Source of the DNA: Planctomycetota bacterium
GTDB lineage: Bacteria > Planctomycetota > Planctomycetia > Pirellulales > Pirellulaceae
Direction of reading: 5' to 3'
Assembly (NCBI GenBank): GCA_026692885.1
Contig: JAPLNJ010001166.1
Coordinates: 1-24,853 of the forward strand
DNA: 24,853 nucleotides
The first letter of the stretch is position 1; each line of letters begins with the position of its first letter. Made by a program: the position numbers and the translations under genes. Positions 15,749-24,437 of this stretch are shown one piece after another. Under the pieces are notes generated by a model. The model was given only the letters and a program-made list of their open reading frames with translations, was not told the origin of the DNA and ran no database searches.

Positions 15749-17695
15749 ATGGCACGCCTGCAAAAAACGCTGACCGACTACCTGGTCCTGGCTATCAGTC
15801 CGACGCTGATCGTGGTGTTGATCGGTAGCTTGGTATTCTTCCTGCTGGAGGTCTTGTATCGAGGCGACTATCACGTGCGGTTGCAATTCATCTTCGGATT
15901 GTTCGTCATGGCGACCGTCCTAATCGGCCGGATTTCCATCGAAGAAGGCCGCGAGTATGCTGCGCTGTTCGCCCTGCCGCTGGGATGCGTGGCCCTCTTG
16001 GCCGTCTTTCAATTTGTGAACTACAGCGGCCCCTGGGCTAGTTTGCGGGCGCCGCTGAACATCGGCTTGCTGGCCTTGATCTGGTGGTGTGCCGACCGGT
16101 TGACCTGGGACTGCACGGTAATCGACGAACGCGAAGACGCTTCGGGCGAAGGCTTGCTGCAGACAGCCGGCCTGGATCGGCCCGCACCGCCAGCGGACGG
16201 TCACGGACCGCCGCAAACGCACGACCCGGAAGCCACTTCGTCCCGGGATGGCAACCCGACTTCTTGGTGGGACAAAATCGTCGAGCACCGGCGGCGGCCG
16301 CACGCACCGGGGGTGTGGGTGATTTATTTCTCCCTCGCCGCGTTGCCGCTGTTCGGTATCGGACAACGGTTTATTCCAGCCCAGAATCTGGACAGCCGCC
16401 GCTATGCGTTTTGGCTGTTGAGCGTTTACGTCGCCAGCGGTTTGGCACTGCTGATGACCACCAGCTTCCTCAGCCTGCGGCGATACCTACGGCAGCGCCG
16501 TCTGGAGATGCCCGTCGAGATGGCCGGGGTTTGGCTGGGCCTCGGATCGCTGCTGATTGTCGGCTTGCTGGTGGCCTGCAACCTGCTGCCGAGGCCGAGT
16601 TCTGAGTATTCGATCACGCAGCTGTCGTTCCAGATCGGCTCGCCCGAGGGGCTGCGGAATTCACCTTATGGGACCGGTCGCGAGGGGGCGCCGCAGACGC
16701 AGCCATCCGCGCGGCCAGCGGGGCAGGGGCGTCGGTCGGGCGATGCGGCCAAGGAAAATGGCGAGCAAGGTCGCCAGGCGGTCGCGGACGGCCGCCCTCG
16801 TCCGGAGCTAGCTCCAGGGGCGGCGAAAGGGGATGCTGACGAAAAAGGGGGCCAGGCGTCCCAGAGCAAGTCGTCAAGCGGGCCAGCTAGCAACGAGCGA
16901 CAACCGCCAGGCGGCGCGCAAAGCAGGCCGGCTTCCCCCGCTGAATCGAAAACCGCTGACGGGCGTGAGACGAGCCGTGGGCAAGCGAAAGATGATCGCC
17001 CGCCGCAACCGCCGAACCAAGCGGCCCAGGCTAAGCCGGCTGACGGCGCGCCGTCTGGCAAATACGAGAAGGATCGCGAGAAGGGGGGCCAACCACGTTC
17101 ACCAGGATCGACCGGCAGCGGCTCCCAGCCAGCGTTCAGCCCGTTGCGGATGGTCAACAGCGTGCTGGGCAGCGTGCCTTACCTACTCAAGTGGCTGTAT
17201 CATGTGCTCTTCATCGCGGTCGTGGGGTATCTGATTTGGCGTTATCGCCACGCAGTCCTGCCGGCCTTGCAGAATTTTCTGAAGGCGTTGCACGAGTTCT
17301 GGGAGCAGCTGTTCGGCCGTCGGGAATCGCAGCAGGCCGCCGCAGCGACTGCGACCGCAGCCGCCGCAACGGCGCCACCGCCTCGTCCGTTTACCGATTT
17401 CCAGGATCCCTTTGCTACGGGTGCGACGGGCCGCTATTCGCCCCGACAACTGGTCGCCTACAGCTTCGAGGCGTTGGAGGCTTGGTCGCACGAACGGGGC
17501 TGGGTCCGCGGGGCTGAACAGACGCCTCACGAATTTGCCCAACAGCTGGGTTCGCGCGAGGCACGCCTGGCGGCGGACGTGCGTAGTCTGGCGGACCTGT
17601 ATTGCCAGGCCGCCTACTCACCGCAGCCCCTTTCACCCGAAAGCGTCGCCGGCTTGCGCCGGCTTTGGCAAATCCTGCGGTCCACGGCGGCCTAG
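15749..17695 (+). CDS. Multi-pass membrane protein with C-terminal DUF4129 domain
   Basis: The 648-residue product has about seven hydrophobic helices in residues 12-280, the first LVLAISPTLIVVLIGSLVFF. A 160-residue hydrophilic low-complexity section (about 305-465, rich in Gly, Pro, Gln, Lys and Ser) follows, then another helix (YHVLFIAVVGYLIWRYRH). The C-terminal domain (FTDFQDPFATG, YSPRQLVAYSFEALEAWSHE, TPHEFAQQL) fits DUF4129, seen in transglutaminase-like and MoxR/DUF58 gene clusters. A role in envelope or secreted-protein assembly with MoxR (18422) is inferred from the neighbourhood. No Shine-Dalgarno site precedes the ATG. It converges with aroH, leaving 4 bp between stops. Confidence 0.88.
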   Translation: MARLQKTLTDYLVLAISPTLIVVLIGSLVFFLLEVLYRGDYHVRLQFIFGLFVMATVLIGRISIEEGREYAALFALPLGCVALLAVFQFVNYSGPWASLRAPLNIGLLALIWWCADRLTWDCTVIDEREDASGEGLLQTAGLDRPAPPADGHGPPQTHDPEATSSRDGNPTSWWDKIVEHRRRPHAPGVWVIYFSLAALPLFGIGQRFIPAQNLDSRRYAFWLLSVYVASGLALLMTTSFLSLRRYLRQRRLEMPVEMAGVWLGLGSLLIVGLLVACNLLPRPSSEYSITQLSFQIGSPEGLRNSPYGTGREGAPQTQPSARPAGQGRRSGDAAKENGEQGRQAVADGRPRPELAPGAAKGDADEKGGQASQSKSSSGPASNERQPPGGAQSRPASPAESKTADGRETSRGQAKDDRPPQPPNQAAQAKPADGAPSGKYEKDREKGGQPRSPGSTGSGSQPAFSPLRMVNSVLGSVPYLLKWLYHVLFIAVVGYLIWRYRHAVLPALQNFLKALHEFWEQLFGRRESQQAAAATATAAAATAPPPRPFTDFQDPFATGATGRYSPRQLVAYSFEALEAWSHERGWVRGAEQTPHEFAQQLGSREARLAADVRSLADLYCQAAYSPQPLSPESVAGLRRLWQILRSTAA

Positions 17696-17699
17696 TCGG

Positions 17700-18128
17700 T
17701 CATGTCCCGTGGTCCATCAGGTATTCTGCGATCCACCGTTCGAGCTCTTCAAAGTCGACCGGTGGTAGGCTGCGCAGGTCGGGACGCAGGTGCTTCGCAT
17801 CCCGGATATAGGTGTGGATGATCTCCTTCTGCGTTTTTTCCGTATTCCAGTTGACCAGAATGCGGATGCAGCGGGGCAGTCCCGACGGCACCTCGATCTC
17901 GTAGCCGCACAGCAACGGCACGTCGATCCAACCCAACGGGCGGGCCGCCAACGCGGGAAATTCCGCGTTCAGATCCCTGGTCACGGTGAAGATCGCGCTG
18001 GCCACATCTTCCGACTCGATTCCGTTGCGACGGATCATCAGCGCCAGCAGTTGCCGTGAGGCGGTCAGGATTTCGTCGCGCGTGTTGGCCTGTACCGTCG
18101 TGGCCCCTCGTACTCCCCGGCACCACAT
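17700..18128 (-). CDS. aroH: Chorismate mutase, AroH type
   Basis: The enzyme rearranges chorismate to prephenate on the way to phenylalanine and tyrosine. The 142 residues match Bacillus subtilis AroH-type mutases: [11 protein letters not shown] at the start, [30 protein letters not shown] and LPRCIRILV. Residues corresponding to the active site are Arg7, Cys74, Glu77, Arg89 and Tyr107, all present. ATG 18128 is preferred over the TTG four codons earlier because AGGAAG lies just upstream. It is transcribed against DUF4129 and moxR, so it interrupts what is often one cluster. No other aromatic-pathway gene is nearby. Confidence 0.95.
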   Translation of the reverse strand: MWCRGVRGATTVQANTRDEILTASRQLLALMIRRNGIESEDVASAIFTVTRDLNAEFPALAARPLGWIDVPLLCGYEIEVPSGLPRCIRILVNWNTEKTQKEIIHTYIRDAKHLRPDLRSLPPVDFEELERWIAEYLMDHGT

Positions 18129-18233
18129 ATTCTTCCTCAATTTCCTGGTTTCAGATGCATGATCGACATGTAATCCCTTAAGGATAAGGACAAACCGGCG
18201 GAAAATCTAGCGTAAGCGAGCCGCTGCTCAGCC

Positions 18234-18307
18234 GTTTAGCCGCGACCCACCGGGGAGCGCGCGGCACGATGCCTCGCCTTGCGCTCCCCGGTGGGTCGCG
18301 GTTAAAC
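18234..18307. repeat. Long palindrome, 27-bp arms
   Basis: Arms at 18234-18260 and 18281-18307 contain CCGCGACCCACCGGGGAGCG and its complement, with one mismatch in 27 and a 20-base loop. It lies between the divergent starts of aroH and moxR, upstream of the moxR promoter. REP-like. Confidence 0.85.
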
Positions 18308-18353
18308 GAAGAGGCACAGATCGGCGGATGGTCGTACGCGTCTCCCTTGTGCG

Positions 18354-18382
18354 TTGCGGGCACGGGCCGGTAGCTATAGAAT
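18354..18382 (+). promoter_or_regulatory. moxR promoter, TTGCGG-17-TAGAAT
   Basis: TTGCGG (18354-18359) and TAGAAT (18377-18382) are 17 bases apart, with the GTG start 40 bases downstream. An overlapping TATAGA at 18375 is an alternative -10. Confidence 0.5.
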
Positions 18383-18421
18383 CTCAAAATTCGCAGCCGC
18401 TTCAGCTCGCAAGGAGGTTCC

Positions 18422-19525
18422 GTGTCTAGCAAGCCACGTAGTATCGGCGACGTTCTGCAGGAGTTCAGCCAACACCGCCAAGTCATGCAGCAGGAGTTGC
18501 AGAAGATCATCGTCGGCCAGCACGACGTGATCGAGCAACTGTTCGCCGCGATCTTCACCCGCGGTCACTGCCTGCTGGAAGGCGTACCCGGACTGGCCAA
18601 GACGTTGATGGTTAGCACGCTTGCCCGCCTTCTGGACGTATCGTTCAAACGCGTCCAGTTCACGCCCGACCTGATGCCCTCGGACATCACCGGCACGAAC
18701 GTGCTCGAGGAAGACGACGCCGGGCGGCGTGAATTCCGCTTCGTGGAGGGTCCGGTGTTCACGAACATCCTGCTGGCGGACGAAATCAACCGTACTCCGC
18801 CCAAGACTCAAGCCGCGCTCCTGCAAGCCATGCAGGAACGCGAAGTCACTGTCGGCCGCTCGACCTATCCGCTGCCGGACCCGTACTTCACGATCGCGAC
18901 CCAAAACCCGATCGAACAGGAAGGTACCTACCCGTTGCCGGAAGCTCAGCTGGACCGGTTCATGTTCAATATCAAGGTCGACTATCCGACCGCGGACGAA
19001 GAGGAGCGGATCCTGGCGGTGACGACGCGGAACGAGAAGCTGGAAGTCCGCAAGGTGCTGTCCGGCAAGGCGATCCTGAACGCCCAGCGGCTGGTCAGTT
19101 CGGTGGCCGTCAGCGAGTACATCATCAAGTACGTCGCGCGTTTGGTGCGGGCCACGCGGCCCAAAGATGTGTCCGCGCCGGAGTTCGTGCGCGAAATGGT
19201 CGACTGGGGTGCCGGTCCGCGTGCCGGCCAGTTCCTGATCAACGGAGGCAAATCGCTGGCGGCCATGGATGGGCGGTTCTCGGTGGCCATTGAGGACGTG
19301 CGCAAGATCGCGGTGCCCGTTCTGCGTCATCGTTTGAGCACAAACTTTCAGGCCCAAGCTGAGGGCCTGACCACGGAGGACATCATCCTGAAGTTATTGA
19401 AGGAAATTCCCGAGCCGGAGATCCCTAAGTTCGCCACTGCCGCCGCCAAGGCCAAGGCCCCGACGCCGCCACCGCCGCCAGCACCAACCTCGGTGCCGAC
19501 ACCTCCGCCGCTGCCGCATGGCTAG
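18422..19525 (+). CDS. MoxR-family AAA+ ATPase
   Basis: The 367-residue protein shows Walker A GVPGLAKT (54-61), Walker B ILLADEIN (116-123), sensor-1 ATQNP (159-163) and the MoxR-typical blocks FTPDLMPSDITGTNVLEE and EGTYPLPEAQLDRFMFNIKV. MoxR ATPases act as chaperone-like machines on the maturation of enzymes or membrane complexes. Their usual neighbours are DUF58 proteins, DUF4129 and transglutaminase-like proteins. Only DUF4129 is here, upstream across aroH. The last 20 residues are a Pro-rich tail (TPPPPPAPTSVPTPPPLP), not typical of the family. The start is GTG, placed by the strong AAGGAGG eight bases upstream. Confidence 0.95.
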   Translation: MSSKPRSIGDVLQEFSQHRQVMQQELQKIIVGQHDVIEQLFAAIFTRGHCLLEGVPGLAKTLMVSTLARLLDVSFKRVQFTPDLMPSDITGTNVLEEDDAGRREFRFVEGPVFTNILLADEINRTPPKTQAALLQAMQEREVTVGRSTYPLPDPYFTIATQNPIEQEGTYPLPEAQLDRFMFNIKVDYPTADEEERILAVTTRNEKLEVRKVLSGKAILNAQRLVSSVAVSEYIIKYVARLVRATRPKDVSAPEFVREMVDWGAGPRAGQFLINGGKSLAAMDGRFSVAIEDVRKIAVPVLRHRLSTNFQAQAEGLTTEDIILKLLKEIPEPEIPKFATAAAKAKAPTPPPPPAPTSVPTPPPLPHG

Positions 19526-19553
19526 GCGCACGTGTAGAATGCATCGAGCACCG

Positions 19554-19689
19554 CTGTAAAGGTTGGAAGGCCGTTGGAGTTCATGCTTTAGCGTGTCCTT
19601 TTGGCGGGCTTTGCCCGCCGTTGGCACGCTAAAGCGTGAACTCCAACCTCGCGATTCCCGCCGTTTTCTCCAAAATCACACCTTTACAG
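19554..19689. repeat. Triple-nested palindrome downstream of moxR
   Basis: Outer arms CTGTAAAGGT (19554-19563) and its complement (19680-19689) enclose 23-bp arms (19573-19595 and 19625-19647, one mismatch, core TTTAGCGTG). These enclose a stem GGCGGGC-TTT-GCCCGCC (19603-19619). It lies 28 bases past the moxR stop and may terminate moxR. The gene-free stretch 19526-19857 holds nothing else I can name. Confidence 0.85.
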
Positions 19690-19857
19690 TGGTTGGTGCA
19701 TATAGCCAGCGGTGGGTCCTTGTGCAGCGGCGATTGTGGAAGCCTGGCCAAACGTCCACGCCGGGAATCGGGGCTGGCCACTGGCGACGATGCACCGGCG
19801 GCGTGCGCGAGCTCGATGGACGACACACCGGACCATCGGCGCTGCGCTTGATGTACC

Positions 19858-20406
19858 CTACGCGCCCGGCCGGATCTCGAACAGCGATTGGCTCTTGACC
19901 AAGGCGTAGTCGTCCGGGAAGGTGTGGAAAGCCTGGACCAGCAAGCTGCGGTTGCGGGTCTCGATGTCAATGAAGCTGAGTGCCCCCAACGCGATCCGCC
20001 CGCCCGCGTCGAACGTGTGCAGCAAGCCTCGCCGTTCGCCGTCACGGGCCAGTTCCTGCTGGAACAGCCAGAAGATTTCAGGCTCGACAGTCTCCAACTG
20101 AAAACTCACGTGGTAGACCACGCCGCCGCGGCACTCGACACGCTCGCTACGTTCGCCGCGCAGCCGATAGCCCAGCAACCGACGTCGCTTGGGCAACGGC
20201 TGGGAAGCGGCTGCCGCAACTTCGGTCAGCGTCTGGCCGCCGTACCGCCAGGTGACGATGTGTCCCGCGCTGGTGATGTCGACTTTGGCTTGGTATCCGC
20301 CGCGTTCAATCGTGCCTGATTTATAGATCTGAAATAGTTCGGGGTGCAGCGGACGCCCGTAGAGCTGAAACGCCAATTCGGCGACTTTCGGTCTGACAGT
20401 CAACAC
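19858..20406 (-). CDS. DUF2617 family protein
   Basis: The 182-residue product, read from GTG 20406 (MLTVRPKVAELAFQLYGRPL...), matches a planctomycete DUF2617 pattern: LHPELFQIYKSGTIERGGY, TSAGHIVTWRYGGQTLTEVA, GYRLRGERSERVECRGGV, FQLETVEPEIFWLFQQEL and RNRSLLVQAFHTFPDDYALV. It is a soluble beta-rich protein with no signal peptide; the function is unknown. The frame is open for another 158 codons upstream, but that part is low-quality and carries a promoter, so the GTG with AAGGAA upstream is used. It is transcribed from the promoter at 20485-20513. Confidence 0.85.
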   Translation of the reverse strand: MLTVRPKVAELAFQLYGRPLHPELFQIYKSGTIERGGYQAKVDITSAGHIVTWRYGGQTLTEVAAAASQPLPKRRRLLGYRLRGERSERVECRGGVVYHVSFQLETVEPEIFWLFQQELARDGERRGLLHTFDAGGRIALGALSFIDIETRNRSLLVQAFHTFPDDYALVKSQSLFEIRPGA

Positions 20407-20484
20407 GGAAAGTGTTCCTTGTCGTGTTGTGAGTGAACTCGTGAACGCACGAGCAGAACGTCTTGGCCACGAATCAGAAGACGC

Positions 20485-20513
20485 AGTATAGACGTCCGCG
20501 AGTTGTCCGACAA
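20485..20513 (-). promoter_or_regulatory. DUF2617 promoter, TTGTCG-17-TATACT
   Basis: On the minus strand TTGTCG (20513-20508) is followed after exactly 17 bases by TATACT (20490-20485). The leader to GTG 20406 would be about 70 bases. This is one of the better sigma70-like matches in the window. Confidence 0.5.
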
Positions 20514-20899
20514 AGCCACTTTCTTGAGTCACCGACGAAGCTGCGAATTCGCTCTTGACAATCACGCGAAAGTTCGGTCCACACCGCGTGGGTTTGCCTG
20601 CCGTGGAACCGCGCAGGGAGACCGTGGCCCGGCGCGCAGTTGGCGTTGGCTCGTTTAATCCGGAGCCAATGGCGACGGCGAACTGCGAGTTCCCACGCAA
20701 CCACGTCGTGCGGCAGACTTCCAGCGCCGGGCTGATAACCCCTTGCACACGACAACTCCGTCGCGAGGAACAGCTGACAAGGCTGATCCCGCTGGCGAGC
20801 CGGCTTCCCGTCGCGTATCCTGACGCCACCAGATGACATCCAAGATCTGGCCGGTCAGCTGGCACAAAGCACTGGAACATGAATCGCTACCGCTCGCCG
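20514..20899. other. Intergenic stretch without recognised features
   Basis: No gene, repeat or long hairpin stands out here. A long minus-strand frame crosses the region, but its predicted protein has no domain-like pattern. The right end leads into the promoter-like pair before the large secreted-protein gene. Confidence 0.5.
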
Positions 20900-20928
20900 T
20901 TGACTTAGGCTCGTTTACCTGCCATACC
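20900..20928 (+). promoter_or_regulatory. Weak promoter candidate, TTGACT-17-CATACC
   Basis: TTGACT (20900-20905) is a good -35, but CATACC (20923-20928) is a poor -10. It is 41 bases before the ATG at 20970. Confidence 0.3.
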
Positions 20929-20969
20929 GTTCAATTAAGCATTGCTAGCGAAAGGGAGAACCCACAGGC

Positions 20970-23900
20970 ATGACCCGTCGAATTATTGCTGTCCTTGTTG
21001 GCGCTCGGACCAAGCGGATTCTGCCCGTGTTGGCAGGGGCCGTCTTGATGCTTGGCTCGGCCGTGACGGCCGCGGAGCCGACGGATCTGTCGGTGCCGCT
21101 GCCGCCGGGCGAAACGCTGTTGGCGGACGTGGGGATGTATCGGGTGCTTTGGCAATCCTACGGCCAAGAATCCGTGGCCCTGCCGGTCTGCTGGTCGGGG
21201 CACTTTGAGACGCGCTCGGGAATCTCCTACCAGGACTGGGGGCGGGTCCTCGGCAGGCGGGCCTTGCTGCTGCATTCGCCGTGGCACGTGCCGCCGGGCA
21301 AGATGTGGGTGGACTACGAACTCACGCTGCCGCAGCTCGCGCCGCTTGGACTCTCGTTCGGCATCGCGATGGGACCCGATGTGGCACGGCCCGACCGCAG
21401 CGACGGCGTGACCTTCTCGTGCTACTTGTTGGCCGACGGGCGCGAGCAGGAGTTGCTGCGCCGGCATCACGCGGAGGCCCGCTGGCTGGACTTCGATTTC
21501 GACTTGTCGCCGCAGGCCGGCAAGACGGTCGTCGTCCGCCTGCAGGTCGAACCGGGGCCGGCGAACAACTCCTCGTTCGACTACTCTTTTTTCGGCGACG
21601 CGCGAATCTCCGCTGGCAAAGGGGCGGTTCAGCGAACGGAACTGTTGCGGCAACTGACGACGACACATGCTTACCAAGCGACCGCCCCGGCCAGTCTGGT
21701 GACGCTCAGCAATCGCCCGGAGCAGGGTGTCGCACCCGGCAATCTCCTGCCGTACAAAAATACGCTGGAACAGTCGGGGGTCGTCTGGCGATTCACGTAC
21801 GACGGGGCGGATTGCCAGGTCGTCTACGAGTGGACGCCAGCGACCGGCACGTTGGACGATTTCCGCGTGCAGGTCGATGACGGTCGCCCGCTGGCACCCG
21901 CGCGGGGCGGTGGCGCGACGGCGGTCGTGAAACTGGCCGACAAGACCGAAGACGTCCCCCTGTGCGGCGGCCGGGCGGTGGACATCTCGCGCGACCGGGA
22001 ACAACTGCAGGTGGTGTGGGAGTACCCGCTGCCAAGTCAGCCGGTGCGAGTCGCCTGGACCTATCGGATTCTCGGCAAGGCACTGCTGGTCTCCGCACGC
22101 TGCGAGCAGCCGTTGGTGGGTCGGTTCTCGTTGGGCGATATCGGCCTGGCGCCGTTGCGCAGGAACTTTCCCGTGCCGTATCTGCCCGGCCAGGTCACGT
22201 ACCTGCCGACCCAAAACGTGTACGTCTGCCGGTGTCTGGATTGGACCGTTTCCCACGCCTCCCGCTGCCCGCAAGGCGTAGCCGAATACGACGCCAAGAC
22301 GGACGGCACGCGTCAGCCCTTGGTGGAATCCGGCTACCTCGCGGTGTCGCCGGACGTGGGCGAGGTACTGCCGAACATTCCGCACCCCCCCTCGCCGTAT
22401 CGGGCACTCTTGGGTCCGCGGATCATGCTGGACGTATGGAACCATCAGCGGGGCACGTACCAGGGCGACGCGGAGAATCTGCGGGCGCTGAAAGATCATG
22501 GCGTGGATCACCTGGCGATCATTTCGCACGTCTGGCAGCGATACGGTTACGACGTGAAGTTGCCGGACCATCTGCCAGCCGACCCTGCGTACGGCGGTGA
22601 CGAAGGGCTGATCGCCTTCGGCCAGGCGGCCAACCAGTGCGGCTACGTGTGGTCGTTGCACGAGAACTACATTGACCTGTATCCCGATGCGCCTTCGTAC
22701 GATCCCCAGACGCGTGTGCTCAACGCGGACGGGACGCCGTCGCCCGCTTGGTACAACGCCGGTACCAAAGTGCAGAGCTTTGGGCTGAAGTGCAACCGCG
22801 CGCTCAGTTACGCTCAGCAGAACTCGCCCGAAATCCACCGCCGGTTCGGCACCACGGCGGGCTACCTGGACGTCCACACCTGCGTGCCGCCCTGGCACCA
22901 GTTGGACCATCAGGCCGACCAACCGCTGGCCGCCATGGCACTGGCCAAGGTGCAGTACGACACCGCATTATTCCAATTCATGCGTGACACGCACGGCGGG
23001 CCGCTGTTCGGCGAAGGGGCCGATCATTTCTATTGGGCCGGCCGCTGCGACGGCGTGGAAGCCCAAGTCCGCGGTGGCGAGGATCACGCGGCGCTGGTGG
23101 ACTTCGACCTGCTGAAGTTGCACCCGCAGATGGTAAACCACGGCATGGGCTATTACGAACGCTGGTTTCGCCGCGGCTACGATCACCGCTGGGGCGAGGA
23201 CACCGGCAGTCCGGAGCAGATCGACAAGTACCGCGCCCAGGAACTGGCCTACGGCCACGCGGGCTTTGTCGGTGCGGCCCAAGTAGATAACCTCCCGTGG
23301 GTCGTGCGCGAGCATCACTTGCTGCACCCTGTGCAGCGGCTGTATGGAACGGCCCAGCCCTCGGAGATCCGTTACGAACTGGACGGCCAATTCGTGACGG
23401 CCAGCGCCGCACTCGTTGCGGGCGACACCTCGCGGCAGCGTATTCGCTATGACAGCGGGCTTACGTTGTGGGTGAACTGGCGCGCGGAACCGTGGCCGGT
23501 CGAGGGCCGCACGCTGCCGCAGTGGGGGTTCCTTGCCCTGGGGCCGAACACCGAGGTGAGCACCACACTTCGCGACGGCAAGTTCGCGGACTATGCCGAG
23601 TGCCCGGAGTACGTCTTCGCGGACGCCCGCACCTATTTCCATCTACCGTACCGGCACACGCGGAAGAACATCGAACCGCGGTTGCGTGCCTTCCAGTACC
23701 TGGGCGAAAACCGAGCCCAGGTGACGTACGAGTGGCTGGTCAACGAGACGTTGGAGGAGGACTACCACTGCTTCGTCCACGGGCTTCACGCCGACAGCCC
23801 CGACGCGGATCGCATTGTATTCCAGCAGGATCACGCCGTGCCCAAACTCACCAGCCAATGGCGCCAAGGCGAAGTGATCGTCGACGGGCCGTACGAACTG

Positions 23901-24425
23901 CGAATTCCGAGCCAATACGCCACGTACGATCTGGTCATGGGACTGCACCACGGCGCGCGTGTGAAGCTTAAGGGCGTCCCAGGCGGCGGCGACCGGATCC
24001 TGGTTGCGAAGTTAAAGGTGGAGCGGCAAGGTGAGAAAGTCACCAACCTCACCGCAGAAAAGCCCACTGCCTCCGATCCAGGGCCAGCCGACACAGAAGC
24101 CGATTTCACCGCCCACCTCAATCCGGCGGACACGTGGATCGATTTCGGCAAGGTGGCCACCGAGGGCTCGCTGAAGATCCAACGCGAACCAGACCGGTTG
24201 ACCGTCTTTCCCTATCCGCGCGAGAAGCGATTCCGCGTGAGTTTCGACCTGCAAGCTTTGGCCCCGTCAGCCGATCCTTCGCGTTTGCAGGTCCAGGCGT
24301 TGGCTGCCGGCACCGGGCAGCCCTTGGGTGCAGCGGATTTCGCGTTGGAAAACGGCCGGCTCGTGCTGACCGTAGGAACTCCCGGCGTGGGCAGATACTT
24401 GGTGACGTGGCCGCAGCGCCGTTGA
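20970..24425 (+). CDS. Large secreted protein, possible glycoside-hydrolase-like enzyme
   Basis: The 1151-residue product has a signal peptide (hydrophobic LPVLAGAVLMLGSAVTAAEP, cleaved near residue 35). An N-terminal beta-rich part (residues 40-230, LLADVGMYRVLWQSYGQE, LLLHSPWHVPPGKMWVDYEL) looks like an NPCBM-type sugar-binding domain. A beta-sandwich region follows. A probable TIM-barrel begins near GPRIMLDVWNHQRGTY (Asp488) and includes GYLDVHTCVPPW (Asp634) and GPLFGEGADHFYW (Glu682), candidate nucleophile and acid/base. The layout recalls DUF5696 or GH101-like proteins, but the substrate is unknown. Beta-rich C-terminal domains end in YLVTWPQRR. AAAGGGAG lies upstream. It stands alone, with no sulfatase, transporter or regulator beside it. 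Confidence 0.85.
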   Translation: MTRRIIAVLVGARTKRILPVLAGAVLMLGSAVTAAEPTDLSVPLPPGETLLADVGMYRVLWQSYGQESVALPVCWSGHFETRSGISYQDWGRVLGRRALLLHSPWHVPPGKMWVDYELTLPQLAPLGLSFGIAMGPDVARPDRSDGVTFSCYLLADGREQELLRRHHAEARWLDFDFDLSPQAGKTVVVRLQVEPGPANNSSFDYSFFGDARISAGKGAVQRTELLRQLTTTHAYQATAPASLVTLSNRPEQGVAPGNLLPYKNTLEQSGVVWRFTYDGADCQVVYEWTPATGTLDDFRVQVDDGRPLAPARGGGATAVVKLADKTEDVPLCGGRAVDISRDREQLQVVWEYPLPSQPVRVAWTYRILGKALLVSARCEQPLVGRFSLGDIGLAPLRRNFPVPYLPGQVTYLPTQNVYVCRCLDWTVSHASRCPQGVAEYDAKTDGTRQPLVESGYLAVSPDVGEVLPNIPHPPSPYRALLGPRIMLDVWNHQRGTYQGDAENLRALKDHGVDHLAIISHVWQRYGYDVKLPDHLPADPAYGGDEGLIAFGQAANQCGYVWSLHENYIDLYPDAPSYDPQTRVLNADGTPSPAWYNAGTKVQSFGLKCNRALSYAQQNSPEIHRRFGTTAGYLDVHTCVPPWHQLDHQADQPLAAMALAKVQYDTALFQFMRDTHGGPLFGEGADHFYWAGRCDGVEAQVRGGEDHAALVDFDLLKLHPQMVNHGMGYYERWFRRGYDHRWGEDTGSPEQIDKYRAQELAYGHAGFVGAAQVDNLPWVVREHHLLHPVQRLYGTAQPSEIRYELDGQFVTASAALVAGDTSRQRIRYDSGLTLWVNWRAEPWPVEGRTLPQWGFLALGPNTEVSTTLRDGKFADYAECPEYVFADARTYFHLPYRHTRKNIEPRLRAFQYLGENRAQVTYEWLVNETLEEDYHCFVHGLHADSPDADRIVFQQDHAVPKLTSQWRQGEVIVDGPYELRIPSQYATYDLVMGLHHGARVKLKGVPGGGDRILVAKLKVERQGEKVTNLTAEKPTASDPGPADTEADFTAHLNPADTWIDFGKVATEGSLKIQREPDRLTVFPYPREKRFRVSFDLQALAPSADPSRLQVQALAAGTGQPLGAADFALENGRLVLTVGTPGVGRYLVTWPQRR

Positions 24426-24437
24426 TGAAACACCGAA

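Noticed and set aside
20407..20880. 158 extra N-terminal codons on the DUF2617 gene
   Set aside because: No conserved pattern in the extra part, and a good promoter lies inside it. The GTG at 20406 fits better.
20931..22922. 663-codon minus-strand frame opposite the large secreted-protein gene
   Set aside because: Antisense shadow, rich in Arg, Val and Gln with no domain pattern, while the plus strand has a signal peptide and coherent protein.
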